64,000 nt of DNA, from positions 62,001 to 126,000 of the forward strand of contig NZ_VFIO01000007.1 in NCBI RefSeq assembly GCF_007858365.1. The letters are read 5' to 3'. The translations under genes were made by a program, and so were the position numbers. The notes beneath the pieces were generated by a model that did not search any database, was not told where the DNA came from, and saw only the letters and a list, made by a program, of their open reading frames with translations. This DNA comes from Pseudomonas saxonica. GTDB lineage: Bacteria > Pseudomonadota > Gammaproteobacteria > Pseudomonadales > Pseudomonadaceae. Of this stretch, positions 16,289 through 28,432 are shown piece after piece (position 1 is the first letter of the stretch; each line of letters begins with the position of its first letter).

Positions 16289-17843
16289 ACCGCTCCACCA
16301 GCGAATACTGAGTGTTCACGGTTTGGGTCAGTTCTTCGCTCAGTTTCGCTGAATGCTGAGCTTGCTCAGAGGTTTGGTCAGCCAGGTCGGCGATGGTACT
16401 GATGTTGCGGCTGATTTCTTCAGCCACGGCACTTTGTTCCTCGGTGGCCGCGGCAATCTGGGTCGTCATGTCGGTGATGTTCGCCACCGCTTCACTGATG
16501 CCCACCAGCGCTTGATCCGCTTCCATCACCCGCGCCACGCCTTCCTGTGCCTGACGATGGCCGGCGTCCATGGTTTGCACGGCGGTTGAGGCGGTTTGTT
16601 GCAGCTTGGCAATCAGGCTGTGAATCTGTCCGGTCGAGGTGCTGGTGCGTTGCGCCAGTTGGCGGACTTCATCGGCGACCACGGCAAAACCGCGACCCAT
16701 TTCGCCAGCCCGGGCCGCCTCAATGGCCGCGTTCAAGGCCAGCAGGTTGGTCTGGTCAGCAATGCCTTTGATCACATCAACTACGCCGCCTATTTCGTCA
16801 CTGTCCTTGGCCAGTTGCGTCACCGTGGCTCCGGTTTCACCGACAACGACAGACAGGCGTTCAATGGCTTCGCGGGTTTCACCAGCAATGTCACGGCCCC
16901 GGCTGGTCAGACGATTGGCCTCTTGGGTCGCGTCAGCCGTGCGCTGTACATGGCTGGCAACTTCCTGAGTGGTCGCGGCCATTTGGTTGACCGCCGTGGC
17001 CACTTGCTCTGTTTCAACACGCTGGCGCTCCAGCCCCAGTGAGCTTTTGTGCGCCAGAGAATCCGATAGCCGGGCTTGCTCACTCAAGTGCTCGGCGGTG
17101 TCTTGCAGGCGGGTGAGGCAGGTTTTGAGACGAGCTTCCTGGCTCAGGATGGACATTTCCAGGCGCGCTTGCGGGCCACGACTGTCGGTGTACATCTGGG
17201 CAATCAGCGGGTCGGAGGTCGTTTGCTCGGCCAGTCGCAGCAAACGCTTGATGCCGCGTTGTTGCCAGCTTAGGCCCAGCAACCCCAGTGGAATCGAGAG
17301 GAGGGCGGCCAAGGCAAACCCCCAGCTGGAATTAAGCAGAACACCAATCATGAAGCTCAACTGGCTAACCAGAATAAACGGCAGCCAGTCCTGCAATACC
17401 GGCAACCACTGGTCACGGCGCGGTACGGCCGGTTTGCCGCGGTTCAACCTGGAGTAAAGGCCTTCTGCGCGCAGAATTTGTTCGGCCGTCGGCTTGATGC
17501 GCACCGACTCATAGCCCACCACGCGCTCGTTCTCAAACACCGGCGTCACGTACGCATTGACCCAGTAATGGTCGCCATTGCGGCAGCGGTTCTTGACGAT
17601 ACCCATCCACGGCTGCCCCTTTTTCAGGGTGCTCCACATGTGTTCGAACACCGCAGAAGGCACATCGGGATGGCGCACCAGGTTGTGCGGCGCCCCGATC
17701 AGCTCGTCACGAGAAAACCCGCTGATCTCCATGAAGGCGTCGTTACAGTAATTGATAACGCCTCTGGCATCAGTCGTGGAAATCAACCGTTGTTGCGCGG
17801 GGAACGTCCGTTCGCGCTGGGTGATGGGCTGGTTGTTACGCAT
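16278..17843 (-). CDS. aer: PAS-containing chemoreceptor, aerotaxis receptor Aer
   Basis: 521-residue membrane chemoreceptor for aerotaxis/energy taxis. Residues 1-120 form a PAS domain (DARGVINYCNDAF, GFSRDELIGAPHNLVRHPD, NRCRNGDHYWVNAYVTP) expected to bind FAD. One or two membrane segments lie at about 152-195. The C-terminal half is a methyl-accepting signalling domain whose hairpin tip reads EAARAGEMGRGFAVVADEVRQLAQRT. aer beside acnA and cco is a conserved Pseudomonas arrangement and links oxygen sensing with cbb3 respiration. Its last codons overlap those of the convergent lipase gene. Confidence 0.93.
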   Translation of the reverse strand: MRNNQPITQRERTFPAQQRLISTTDARGVINYCNDAFMEISGFSRDELIGAPHNLVRHPDVPSAVFEHMWSTLKKGQPWMGIVKNRCRNGDHYWVNAYVTPVFENERVVGYESVRIKPTAEQILRAEGLYSRLNRGKPAVPRRDQWLPVLQDWLPFILVSQLSFMIGVLLNSSWGFALAALLSIPLGLLGLSWQQRGIKRLLRLAEQTTSDPLIAQMYTDSRGPQARLEMSILSQEARLKTCLTRLQDTAEHLSEQARLSDSLAHKSSLGLERQRVETEQVATAVNQMAATTQEVASHVQRTADATQEANRLTSRGRDIAGETREAIERLSVVVGETGATVTQLAKDSDEIGGVVDVIKGIADQTNLLALNAAIEAARAGEMGRGFAVVADEVRQLAQRTSTSTGQIHSLIAKLQQTASTAVQTMDAGHRQAQEGVARVMEADQALVGISEAVANITDMTTQIAAATEEQSAVAEEISRNISTIADLADQTSEQAQHSAKLSEELTQTVNTQYSLVERFNR

Positions 17844-18048
17844 GTCATGTCAATCCGCAAGGCTTTGACAGGGTGTCGGCGGACCTGAGGATTTGTTTAA
17901 TTTAAATCCTGGCGTCTACCCATCTTTAATGAGCAACGGATTTACACCCAAAAAAACCGAGCGGGATGGTGTGCGGCGCTTCATCGCAATGGCGCATCCA
18001 ACCGATCGCAGCCTTCGTTCCTCGTCGGCGGCAAGAACCGCAGGAGAC

Positions 18049-18837
18049 CTAAGCCAGCATGGGGTAGGTGAAAAACACGAAGTGCAGCAGGTTCAGGCCA
18101 AAGTGCGTGGCAATCGCTGCACCTAGCCCGCCGAATCGATAGGCCAGGCCATAACCCAGCCCGGCAATACCCGCCAGTAACACCCACTGCCAGCCTGCAG
18201 CCATATGGGCAAGACCGAACAGCACCGAGGCTATCACCAGTGCCAACGCCCGACCATAAGGCAAGCCCTTGAACCAGCGGCTCAGGCCGCCCTGTATATA
18301 GCCTCGAAACAGTGCTTCTTCGACTACGGTGACCAGCAACAGGTTATTGAGCATCCATATCCAGCCGGATGTTGGCCATTTTGGCGCCCAGGCAATCATG
18401 CCCAGCATCATTGCCCCGCCCAGTGCGGCAAGGGCCACAAGCGCCAGCGCCATCAGCGTGGCTCTCAACGTCACCCGCCAGGCAAAGCGCGGGGCGATCC
18501 AGGGGCATACCAGCAGCAGCCAAAAACCTATCAAAGGCTTGTCGAGATTGAGGTACATCGAAAAAGGCACGGCATCGGCGGTGATGCGTTCCGGAGCGAT
18601 GGCGCGACCATTATTGAAACCGGGCAACCCGTGCAGGGCTAAGGCAACGGCCAGCAAAATAAACACGGCGTGAGCGGTGTAGCGCAACCATTGAGGGCGC
18701 GACGGGTAGGCCGCCATACCGGTCAGGACCAGCGCCAGCAGTGGGGCAATGGCTTGAACGCCCAGTTGACCATAGCTCAGGGCCAGGCAGTAGCCGAGGG
18801 TTAGAAGGGCCAGATAGGGCCAGGGCAAAACGGGCAT
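18049..18837 (-). CDS. CPBP-family intramembrane glutamic protease
   Basis: 262-residue polytopic membrane protein of the CPBP (CAAX protease/bacteriocin-processing, Abi) family. Conserved motifs are all present: E-E-A-L-F-R (catalytic Glu pair), FGLAH and HFGLN. The ATG at 18835-18837 is chosen because AAGGAATG precedes it by 5 bp; a longer frame reaches back through the acnA terminator and is unlikely. Substrate unknown. It follows acnA on the same strand but is separated from it by the terminator at 18859-18886. Confidence 0.85.
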   Translation of the reverse strand: MPVLPWPYLALLTLGYCLALSYGQLGVQAIAPLLALVLTGMAAYPSRPQWLRYTAHAVFILLAVALALHGLPGFNNGRAIAPERITADAVPFSMYLNLDKPLIGFWLLLVCPWIAPRFAWRVTLRATLMALALVALAALGGAMMLGMIAWAPKWPTSGWIWMLNNLLLVTVVEEALFRGYIQGGLSRWFKGLPYGRALALVIASVLFGLAHMAAGWQWVLLAGIAGLGYGLAYRFGGLGAAIATHFGLNLLHFVFFTYPMLA

Positions 18838-18858
18838 GTCATTCCTTGTTGGCGGCAT

Positions 18859-18886
18859 AAAAAAGCCCCGAAACAGGTTCGGGGCT
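18859..18886 (-). terminator. Rho-independent terminator of acnA
   Basis: Stem AGCCCCGAA / TTCGGGGCT followed on the minus strand by TTTTTT-type sequence, 60 bp after the acnA stop. Classic intrinsic terminator. Confidence 0.9.
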
Positions 18887-18946
18887 GGCCAGTATAACGA
18901 TCTATCGACAAAGAAATGACTGGCAGAATGTGTAGGAAGACGCCTC

Positions 18947-21688
<2,742 letters not shown>

Positions 21689-21881
21689 GAAATGACTCCT
21701 GTAGTACACGGGTAGAGCTTCTAACCTAGACCTGAAAAGGTGCTCTGGCTAATAACTGGACTGTCTATACGGGTTCAAGGTTCCGAACTCGGCTATCATG
21801 CCGGCCTTTTCGTGACAGTCCTTGCGCCAAATCAAGGATGCGCAGCTGGCCAATCCCTGCCAGTTGCCCAGGAGTAATTCA

Positions 21882-22958
21882 ATGAACACCGTTTTTATGC
21901 ACTGCCGGCCGGGTTTTGAAGGTGAAGTTTGTTCGGAGATCGCCGAACATGCCGCCCGTCTCAATGTGGCCGGTTATGCCAAGGCCAAACCAAGCACTGC
22001 CTGTGCCGAGTTTGTGTGTACCGAAGAGGGCGGCGCCCAGCGCTTGATGCGTGGCCTGCGTTTTGCCGACCTGATCTTTCCGCGTCAATGGGCGCGGGGT
22101 GGTTTTATCGAGCTGCCGGAAACTGACCGTATTAGCGTCATTCTTGAACACATGGCCGACTTCCCGGTATGCGGCAGTCTGTGGCTGGAAATGGTCGACA
22201 CCAATGATGGCAAAGAGCTTTCTAACTTCTGCAAGAAGTTTGATGCGCACCTGCGCAAAGCGCTTATCAACGCTGGCAAGTTGGTGGAAGACGACGCCGA
22301 TAAACCCCGTCTGTTGCTGACCTTCAAAAGTGGCCGTGAAGTGTTTTTGGGGCTGGCAGAGTCGAACAATTCGGCAATGTGGCCCATGGGTATCCCGCGC
22401 CTGAAGTTCCCGCGTGAAGCGCCGAGCCGTTCAACCCTGAAACTGGAAGAAGCCTGGCACCACTTTATCCCCCGTGATCAATGGGATGAGCGCCTGCACA
22501 GCGACATGACCGGCGTCGACCTTGGCGCAGCTCCGGGTGGCTGGACGTGGCAATTGGTCAATCGCGGCATGATTGTCACTGCCATCGACAATGGGCCAAT
22601 GGCCGAAAGCCTGATGGACACGGGGCTGGTGCAGCACTTGATGGCGGACGGCTTTACCTTCAAGCCCAAGCAACCTGTGGACTGGATGGTCTGCGATATT
22701 GTCGAAAAGCCGGCCCGTAACGCGGCCATGCTTGAAGAGTGGATTGGCGAAGGGCATTGCCGCGAAGCGGTGGTCAACCTCAAGTTGCCGATGAAACAGC
22801 GCTACGCCGAAGTGCGTCGTTTGCTGGATCGAATTGCCGATGGCTTCAAGGCACGCGGTATTCAAGTTGAAATTGGCTGTAAGCAGCTGTACCACGACCG
22901 TGAAGAAGTCACCTGCCATTTGCGTCGACTGGACGTGAAAAAACCTAAATCTCGTTGA
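21882..22958 (+). CDS. rlmM: 23S rRNA 2'-O-ribose methyltransferase RlmM (C2498)
   Basis: 358-residue enzyme that methylates the 2'-O of C2498 in 23S rRNA. It has an N-terminal THUMP-like part starting MNTVFMHCRPGFEGE and a C-terminal Rossmann methyltransferase with VDLGAAPGGWTWQL (AdoMet site), DWMVCDIVEKP and NLKLPMKQRY. The start at 21882 has AGGAG 7 bp upstream. tusA follows within 14 bp, so both are probably cotranscribed; both act in RNA modification. Confidence 0.95.
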   Translation: MNTVFMHCRPGFEGEVCSEIAEHAARLNVAGYAKAKPSTACAEFVCTEEGGAQRLMRGLRFADLIFPRQWARGGFIELPETDRISVILEHMADFPVCGSLWLEMVDTNDGKELSNFCKKFDAHLRKALINAGKLVEDDADKPRLLLTFKSGREVFLGLAESNNSAMWPMGIPRLKFPREAPSRSTLKLEEAWHHFIPRDQWDERLHSDMTGVDLGAAPGGWTWQLVNRGMIVTAIDNGPMAESLMDTGLVQHLMADGFTFKPKQPVDWMVCDIVEKPARNAAMLEEWIGEGHCREAVVNLKLPMKQRYAEVRRLLDRIADGFKARGIQVEIGCKQLYHDREEVTCHLRRLDVKKPKSR

Positions 22959-22972
22959 TTCAGGAGTTACTG

Positions 22973-23221
22973 ATGAGTTTTGCCGATTTGCCGGTTGACG
23001 GCACCCTGGATGCCACCGGCCTGAATTGCCCCGAGCCGGTGATGATGTTGCACCAGCACATCCGTGATCTGGTGCCCGGTGGCCTGTTGAAAGTGATCGC
23101 GACCGATCCATCAACCCGCCGCGACATCCCCAAGTTTTGTGTGTTCCTGGACCACGAACTGGTCGGGCAACAAGAGGAGGCGGGCACCTATCTGTACTGG
23201 ATTCGCAAAAAGACTGATTGA
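22973..23221 (+). CDS. tusA: Sulfurtransferase TusA
   Basis: 82-residue cytosolic sulfur carrier that relays sulfur from IscS for tRNA 2-thiouridine and other thiolations. The conserved active site is LDATGLNCPEPVM with Cys19. The start at 22973 has AGGAG at 8 bp. It follows rlmM by 14 bp. Confidence 0.94.
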   Translation: MSFADLPVDGTLDATGLNCPEPVMMLHQHIRDLVPGGLLKVIATDPSTRRDIPKFCVFLDHELVGQQEEAGTYLYWIRKKTD

Positions 23222-23249
23222 AGCGCGCCACACACTGGGTGGCGTTGGC

Positions 23250-23624
23250 TCAGTCGTCTTTTTTCATCAGCCCCGCCAATGCGGCAAACGGGTTATGAGT
23301 GGCTTTGGCGATTTTAGGGCTGCTGGTGGAGCTGTCTGAAAAGTACTGCTGGTCGGTGTAGCGCGAGTGTTCATTGTCATGGCAGTACAAGCACAGCAGC
23401 TCCCAGTTGGAGCCGTCCTGCGGGTTGTTGTCATGGTTGTGATCGCGGTGGTGAACGGTCAGCTCACTCAGGCGTTTACCCGCAAATTCACGGGCGCAAC
23501 GGCCGCACACGTGGGGGTACATTTTCAGCGCTTTGTCGCGATAGCCCATCTCGCGGTCACGCTGGGCATCCGCCAGGATGCGATCCAGTTTGGCGGTGTG
23601 GGACGGTGGGTTAGCCGAACTCAT
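23250..23624 (-). CDS. yajD: HNH nuclease, YajD-like
   Basis: 124-residue putative HNH endonuclease. Zinc-binding pairs are CGRC and CLYC; the core is LTVHHRDHNHDNNPQDGSNWELLCLYCHDNEH, cut here by family knowledge into a beta-beta-alpha-metal fold. It is the same family as E. coli YajD, whose function is unknown. It is convergent with tusA. Confidence 0.88.
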   Translation of the reverse strand: MSSANPPSHTAKLDRILADAQRDREMGYRDKALKMYPHVCGRCAREFAGKRLSELTVHHRDHNHDNNPQDGSNWELLCLYCHDNEHSRYTDQQYFSDSSTSSPKIAKATHNPFAALAGLMKKDD

Positions 23625-23678
23625 GGGTTCACCTTTTAAGACAAATGACGGTCAGGTCGTGTGAAGTTTAGCTGTTGA

Positions 23679-24365
23679 TCAGCCTTTGATTTTTTCAGCA
23701 ATCCAGATGGTATGACGCGTGCCCTTGTTGCCGTGGGCAAACACTTGAACTTCTTCGGCCTTGAAGCCGGCTTTGCGCAGTTTTTCAGAAAACTGTTTGT
23801 CGGCACTGGCCGACCATACGGCCAGCACGCCTTTAGGTCGCAAGGCTTTGGCGCAAGCGCTCAAGCCACCCGCGGAGTACAACCAGCTATTGGCCTTTTG
23901 GGTCAGCCCCTCGGGGCCATTGTCGACATCAAGCATGATTGCATCAAAGCCATTGGGTTCAGCCTGCAACACCTTGGCCACGTCTTCCATGCGAATCACC
24001 GTACGCGGGTCCTGCAACGGGTTGCCCGATTTCTCGCCCAGCGGGCCACGGTTCCACTCGACGACGCCCGGAACCAGCTCTGCGACCACCACTTCTGCGG
24101 TTTTACCCAGATGTTTTAGCGCCGAAGCCAGCGTGAAACCCATGCCCAAGCCGCCAATCAGCACCCGCGATTGCGCACGGCCGGCGACTTTACGGCAAGG
24201 AATCTCGGCCAGTGCATCTTCGGAGCCGTGCATGCGGGTGTTCATAAGCTGGCCGCCGTCACCGCCCTGAATTTTGATCACGAAGTCTTCGCCGTACTCG
24301 AACAGGCACAAGGCACCGCCATTTTCCGGGATAGGGGTGGTGTCGAGCAAAACAAAACGTTTCAT
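23679..24365 (-). CDS. Spermidine synthase-like methyltransferase-fold protein
   Basis: 228-residue protein with a spermidine-synthase-type Rossmann fold: VLIGGLGMGFTLASALKHL (cofactor loop), VVVAELVPGVVEWNR, and FDAIMLDVDNGPEG. It lacks the N-terminal beta-domain of true SpeE, so polyamine synthesis is doubtful. Its substrate is unknown. Single gene on the minus strand. Confidence 0.75.
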   Translation of the reverse strand: MKRFVLLDTTPIPENGGALCLFEYGEDFVIKIQGGDGGQLMNTRMHGSEDALAEIPCRKVAGRAQSRVLIGGLGMGFTLASALKHLGKTAEVVVAELVPGVVEWNRGPLGEKSGNPLQDPRTVIRMEDVAKVLQAEPNGFDAIMLDVDNGPEGLTQKANSWLYSAGGLSACAKALRPKGVLAVWSASADKQFSEKLRKAGFKAEEVQVFAHGNKGTRHTIWIAEKIKG

Positions 24366-24448
24366 GGGTATCTCATAGAAGGGGACAAAATCATCGAGTT
24401 ACGAGTAGCCTGAGGGCCTGACGAGCCGGTCTGGCAACGGAGTGATTG

Positions 24449-24739
24449 ATGAAACGCACTATTCTAACGGTCATTGGGTACAGCGCGCTCCTGATAAGTG
24501 CGGTTCATGCCGCTGAGCTGACGCCAGTGCCTGTGGTGCCGGTAACACCCGCGCCGGGTTCACCAGGCACTGCCACGCCCACGCCGTATCCGCAAATCAC
24601 CCCCCGTGCGGTATCCAGGCCGCCTGCCAATGGTAGTCTGCTGCCATTGCCCCCGATCAACTTGCCGCAGCCGCCCAAAGACCAGCCGCTGCCGGGCCTT
24701 GACGTCAAAGAGCCCAAAGCCAGCCTCAAGACTGATTAA
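24449..24739 (+). CDS. Small proline-rich exported protein of unknown function
   Basis: 96-residue protein with a signal peptide (KRTILTVIGYSALLISAVHAA, cleavage likely after VHA near residue 21), then a chain rich in Pro, Thr and Val with no Cys. It looks like an unstructured periplasmic or cell-surface linker. The start at 24449 is used instead of TTG 24446. I do not recognise a family. A REPIN follows directly. Confidence 0.65.
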   Translation: MKRTILTVIGYSALLISAVHAAELTPVPVVPVTPAPGSPGTATPTPYPQITPRAVSRPPANGSLLPLPPINLPQPPKDQPLPGLDVKEPKASLKTD

Positions 24740-24750
24740 GACGCTTTACC

Positions 24751-24925
24751 TGTAGCCGCTGACGAGCTCCGCGAGGCTGCGTTCGGCGGCGCAGCCGTCG
24801 TGAAACCTTTCAGTCCCAGGCTTCAGGCTCATCGCTGGTGCGGGGTTTCAGATACCCCGCAGGCATTAAGCTTGCGACGATTGCATCGTCGAACGCAGCC
24901 TCGCATGACTCGACAGCTGCTACGA
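24751..24925. repeat. REPIN (two inverted REP sequences)
   Basis: Left arm TGTAGCCGCTGACGAG... GAGGCTGCGTTCGGCGGCGCAGCCGTCGT; right arm the reverse type, GCGACGATTGCATCGTCGAA then GCAGCCTCGCA and ACAGCTGCTACG. This is the doublet arrangement described for REPINs in P. fluorescens. It lies between the proline-rich protein gene and ptrB. Confidence 0.85.
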
Positions 24926-24966
24926 AATGCTTGTTCCGTCGCGTGGTCAACGATACGTCTGGCGCA

Positions 24967-27012
24967 TCAGATGTTCAGCACTTTAAACACAAATGCATAC
25001 TCCAGGGCCACGTCACGCAGGCCCTGATAGCGGCCACTCATGCCACCATGGCCGGCGTCCAGTTCGGTCTTGAGCAACAGCAGATGATCGTCAGTCTTGG
25101 TGGCGCGCAATTTAGCCACCCACTTGGCGGCTTCCCAGTACTGCACGCGGCTGTCGTTATAACCGGCAATCACCAGCATCGCCGGGTAGTCCTGAGCCGT
25201 GACGTTCTCATAGGGCGCATACGCCTTGATGCGCGCGTACACCTCTGGTTCTTGCGGGTTGCCCCATTCGTCGTACTCGGTCACCGTCAGCGGCAGGTCG
25301 GGATCGAGCATGGTATTGAGCACATCCACAAAGGGCACTTCAGCAATCGCGGCTTTAAACAGTTCCGGGCGCTGATTGAGTACCGCACCTATCAACAAGC
25401 CGCCTGCGCTGCCACCGCTGATCACCAACTGGTCGGAGCGCGTCAGGCCAGTGTCGATCAGGTGTTCGGCACAAGCGATGAAGTCACTGAAGGTGTTGTG
25501 CTTGTTTTCCTGTTTGCCTGCGCGATACCAGGCTTCGCCCAACTCGCCGCCACCGCGTACATGGGCAATGGCAAAAGCAACGCCGCGATCAAGCAAGCTC
25601 AGGCGGGCGTGGGAAAACCACGGGTCAAGGCTTTCGCCATAGGCGCCGTAGCCATACAGGTAAAGCGGTACAGGCTTGCCCAGTGCTGAGCGTTTGACCA
25701 CCAGACTGATGGGCACGCGGGTGCCATCAGGGGCGGTGGCCCACAAGCGCTGGCTGACGTAGTCGTCGGCATCGAAAGGCCCCAGCACCGGGGTTTCCTT
25801 GAGCACGCTTTGCTCGCCGGTCGCCAGCGTCAGTTGGCGAACTTGAGCCGGACGGTTCAGTGACTCGTAGCGAAGACGGATATACGGGCTGTCAAATTCC
25901 AGGCTGTCTTGTACATACAGGCTGTAGGCCGCATCGGGCAATTGCACGCGATAAGGTGTCAGGCCATTAGGTCGGATTTCGATGATCGGCAGGCCACCTT
26001 CGCGCAAACTCAGGCAAAGGGCATGGGCGTTGAGGCTCATCCCCTCCAGCATGACTTGATCGTTATGCGCGATCAGTAACTGCCAGTCTTTGCGGGCAGG
26101 GACATCGCCCGGCGCGTAATACAAGGCGAAGTTGATCCCGTCCTGATTGGTGCGAATAAACCAGGCCCATTGCCCTTCGTACAAGCCGTGGTCAACGCTG
26201 TAGTCGTGCCCCTCAACCCGAGGTGCCAGACAGTTGAACGACTGTTGCGGGTGATCGGCATCCAGTACCCAGCTCTCACTGGTGGTCTTGCTGTTGAGCA
26301 ACAGAATCAGATGGCGCTCGGAACTGGAGCGGTAGCAGTGCAGGAAAAAACGTCCGTCCGGCTCATGAAAGACCTCGTTTGCCGAAACTTCACCCAGCGT
26401 GTGGCGATACAGCTTGTGTGGACGGTGCGTGTCGTCCAGCTCGGCAAAAAACAGCGTCTGGCTGTCATTGGCCCACGTCATGCTGCCATCGCAGTCTTCA
26501 AACGGCAGTTCGGTCACAGTGCCATTGCTCAGCTCTTTGACGAACAGGCGGTAGGTCTCTTCGCCACTGGTGTCCAGGCTGTAAGCCAGGCGCTGGTGAT
26601 CGGGGCTGATGCTGAAAGCGCCCAACGAAATGAAACCACCCTCGGCCAAGGCGTTGGGGTCGAGCAGCAATTGCTCGGCGCTTTCGTCGACCTGCTGGCT
26701 ATCATCAGCCGGACGCGGGCAGCGGAAATGGCGGGCGTACTCATCACCCGCCACCGTGCGCGTGTAATACAGGTACGGCCCCCAAGGGGAGGGCAGTGAC
26801 AAATCAGTCTCGCGAATACGGCCCTTGATCTCTTGAAACAGCGTCTCACGCAATTCAGCCTGATCGGCCAGCTGCGCTTCCTGATAGCTGTTTTCCGCTT
26901 TCAAGTAGTCCAGGACCTCTTCGCTATCGCGATTTTGTAACCATGAGTAGGGGTCAGAACCCTCCACCCTGTGTGCGATAGGTGCGCTGTTTGCGTAGGC
27001 TGATTCGGTCAT
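24967..27012 (-). CDS. ptrB: Oligopeptidase B (S9 family)
   Basis: 681-residue serine peptidase that cuts short peptides after Arg/Lys in the cytosol. It has an N-terminal seven-bladed propeller (about residues 70-400) and a C-terminal alpha/beta hydrolase domain with the nucleophile in G-G-S535-A-G-G; the Asp (around YNDSRVQYWEA) and His (DAGHGGMSGR) follow. The start MTESAYANSAP at 27010-27012 is family-like; 26 codons upstream in frame are not. Length is typical. Confidence 0.93.
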   Translation of the reverse strand: MTESAYANSAPIAHRVEGSDPYSWLQNRDSEEVLDYLKAENSYQEAQLADQAELRETLFQEIKGRIRETDLSLPSPWGPYLYYTRTVAGDEYARHFRCPRPADDSQQVDESAEQLLLDPNALAEGGFISLGAFSISPDHQRLAYSLDTSGEETYRLFVKELSNGTVTELPFEDCDGSMTWANDSQTLFFAELDDTHRPHKLYRHTLGEVSANEVFHEPDGRFFLHCYRSSSERHLILLLNSKTTSESWVLDADHPQQSFNCLAPRVEGHDYSVDHGLYEGQWAWFIRTNQDGINFALYYAPGDVPARKDWQLLIAHNDQVMLEGMSLNAHALCLSLREGGLPIIEIRPNGLTPYRVQLPDAAYSLYVQDSLEFDSPYIRLRYESLNRPAQVRQLTLATGEQSVLKETPVLGPFDADDYVSQRLWATAPDGTRVPISLVVKRSALGKPVPLYLYGYGAYGESLDPWFSHARLSLLDRGVAFAIAHVRGGGELGEAWYRAGKQENKHNTFSDFIACAEHLIDTGLTRSDQLVISGGSAGGLLIGAVLNQRPELFKAAIAEVPFVDVLNTMLDPDLPLTVTEYDEWGNPQEPEVYARIKAYAPYENVTAQDYPAMLVIAGYNDSRVQYWEAAKWVAKLRATKTDDHLLLLKTELDAGHGGMSGRYQGLRDVALEYAFVFKVLNI

Positions 27013-27121
27013 TGAGCGTTCTCGAAGATTTGAATGAAAAGAAGGGAGGTTGAAGGCGGGGCAGCCGCACTGTCTAAAAGCCGTTATCATAGCGCTTCAT
27101 TGCCTGCCGACCATGGATACC

Positions 27122-27607
27122 ATGACCGAGAACGACTATCTGATCGCCTGGGGCCTTTACGCCTTTGCCGCTTTAGGCTGCCTGCTGGTGTGGTGCCGCC
27201 TGACCCGATTCATGTGGCGCTGGTTACGTGAGCCGTTGCGTGTCTTGATGGCCGTGCTGCTGTTCAGCCCGACCATCATCGACCCGGTCAAAGAAAAATT
27301 TGCCCCTGCCATGGCGATCACCGCACTGGACCTGGCCTTCAAAGTGGGCAACAACGCCTGGCGTGCCGTATCAGACCTGCTGATGTACACGCTGTTCGCG
27401 TTTGTGCTGTATGCCGTGTTTGTGCTGATCCGCTGGCCCATCGAGCGTGCCAGTAAGGCGCGTCTGGCAAAAATCGCTGCCGCTGAAAAATCACAGGGCG
27501 GTGATCCTGAAGATGACCAGCCTTTCGGCTCGGCAGGCGATGACCGTTATGGTCGTCGCGTCCCGCCCCGTGCGGCTGCCCCTTCACGTGTAGAGCCGCG
27601 GTTGTAA
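27122..27607 (+). CDS. Inner-membrane protein of unknown function (MTENDYLIAWG type)
   Basis: 161-residue protein with three hydrophobic segments (about 7-26, 36-55, 92-115) and a charged C-terminal tail rich in Arg/Pro. The start MTENDYLIAWG at 27122 is preferred; an ATG three codons upstream (27113) is possible. Related proteins occur widely in Pseudomonas without assigned function. It precedes the amidotransferase gene by 36 bp on the same strand, with DUF2937 next. Confidence 0.72.
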   Translation: MTENDYLIAWGLYAFAALGCLLVWCRLTRFMWRWLREPLRVLMAVLLFSPTIIDPVKEKFAPAMAITALDLAFKVGNNAWRAVSDLLMYTLFAFVLYAVFVLIRWPIERASKARLAKIAAAEKSQGGDPEDDQPFGSAGDDRYGRRVPPRAAAPSRVEPRL

Positions 27608-27643
27608 CCCTTTTACGTTGGGCTTGAATGCGAGAGTACGAGC

Positions 27644-28420
27644 GTGTGTGAATTATTGGGCATGAGCGCCAATGTCCCGACTGACATTGTGTTCAGTTTT
27701 ACCGGGCTGATGCAGCGTGGCGGACGAACCGGCCCGCACCGTGATGGCTGGGGCATTGCCTTCTACGAGGGCCGTGGCCTGCGCTTGTTTCAGGACCCTG
27801 GGGCCAGCTGCGATTCCGAAGTGGCGTTGCTGGTACAGCGTTACCCGATAAAAAGCGAAGTGGTGATTGGCCACATCCGCCAGGCCAACGTCGGCAAAGT
27901 ATGCCTGTCCAACACTCATCCGTTTGTCCGGGAACTGTGGGGCCGTAACTGGTGTTTTGCCCACAACGGTCAACTGGCCGATTTTGCGCCGGGCGCGAGT
28001 TTTTATCGCCCCATAGGTGATACCGACAGTGAAGCGGCGTTTTGTGAGTTGCTCAACCGGGTACGCGAAGCCTTCCCGGAGCCGGTCGAGGTGGAGCGTA
28101 TCCTGCCGGTGCTGGTGGCCGCCTGTGCCGAATTTCGCAGCAAAGGGGTGTTCAATTGCCTGCTCAGTGATGGCGACTGGCTATTTTGCTATTGCTCGAC
28201 CAAGTTGGCGCACATCACCCGTCGCGCGCCGTTTGGCCCGGCACGCTTGAAAGATGTCGACGTTATCGTCGATTTTCAGTCTGAAACCACGCCGGATGAT
28301 GTCGTCACAGTCATTGCCACCGAACCCTTGACCGAAAACGAAACCTGGACTCGCTACGAGCCCGGCCAATGGAGCCTGTGGCGGCGTGGCGAATGCGTCA
28401 GTCAGGGCACAACCGAATAA
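27644..28420 (+). CDS. Class II glutamine amidotransferase (YafJ-like)
   Basis: 258-residue Ntn-type amidotransferase starting with GTG and Cys2 as nucleophile (MCELLGMSANVPTD). HRDGWGIAFY, GHIRQANVG and NTHPF/FAHNGQL are conserved glutaminase motifs. There is no synthase domain, so it is a stand-alone YafJ-like enzyme; the acceptor is unknown. It belongs to a small run of three + strand genes. Confidence 0.88.
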   Translation: MCELLGMSANVPTDIVFSFTGLMQRGGRTGPHRDGWGIAFYEGRGLRLFQDPGASCDSEVALLVQRYPIKSEVVIGHIRQANVGKVCLSNTHPFVRELWGRNWCFAHNGQLADFAPGASFYRPIGDTDSEAAFCELLNRVREAFPEPVEVERILPVLVAACAEFRSKGVFNCLLSDGDWLFCYCSTKLAHITRRAPFGPARLKDVDVIVDFQSETTPDDVVTVIATEPLTENETWTRYEPGQWSLWRRGECVSQGTTE

Positions 28421-28432
28421 GGATGGGCGAAT

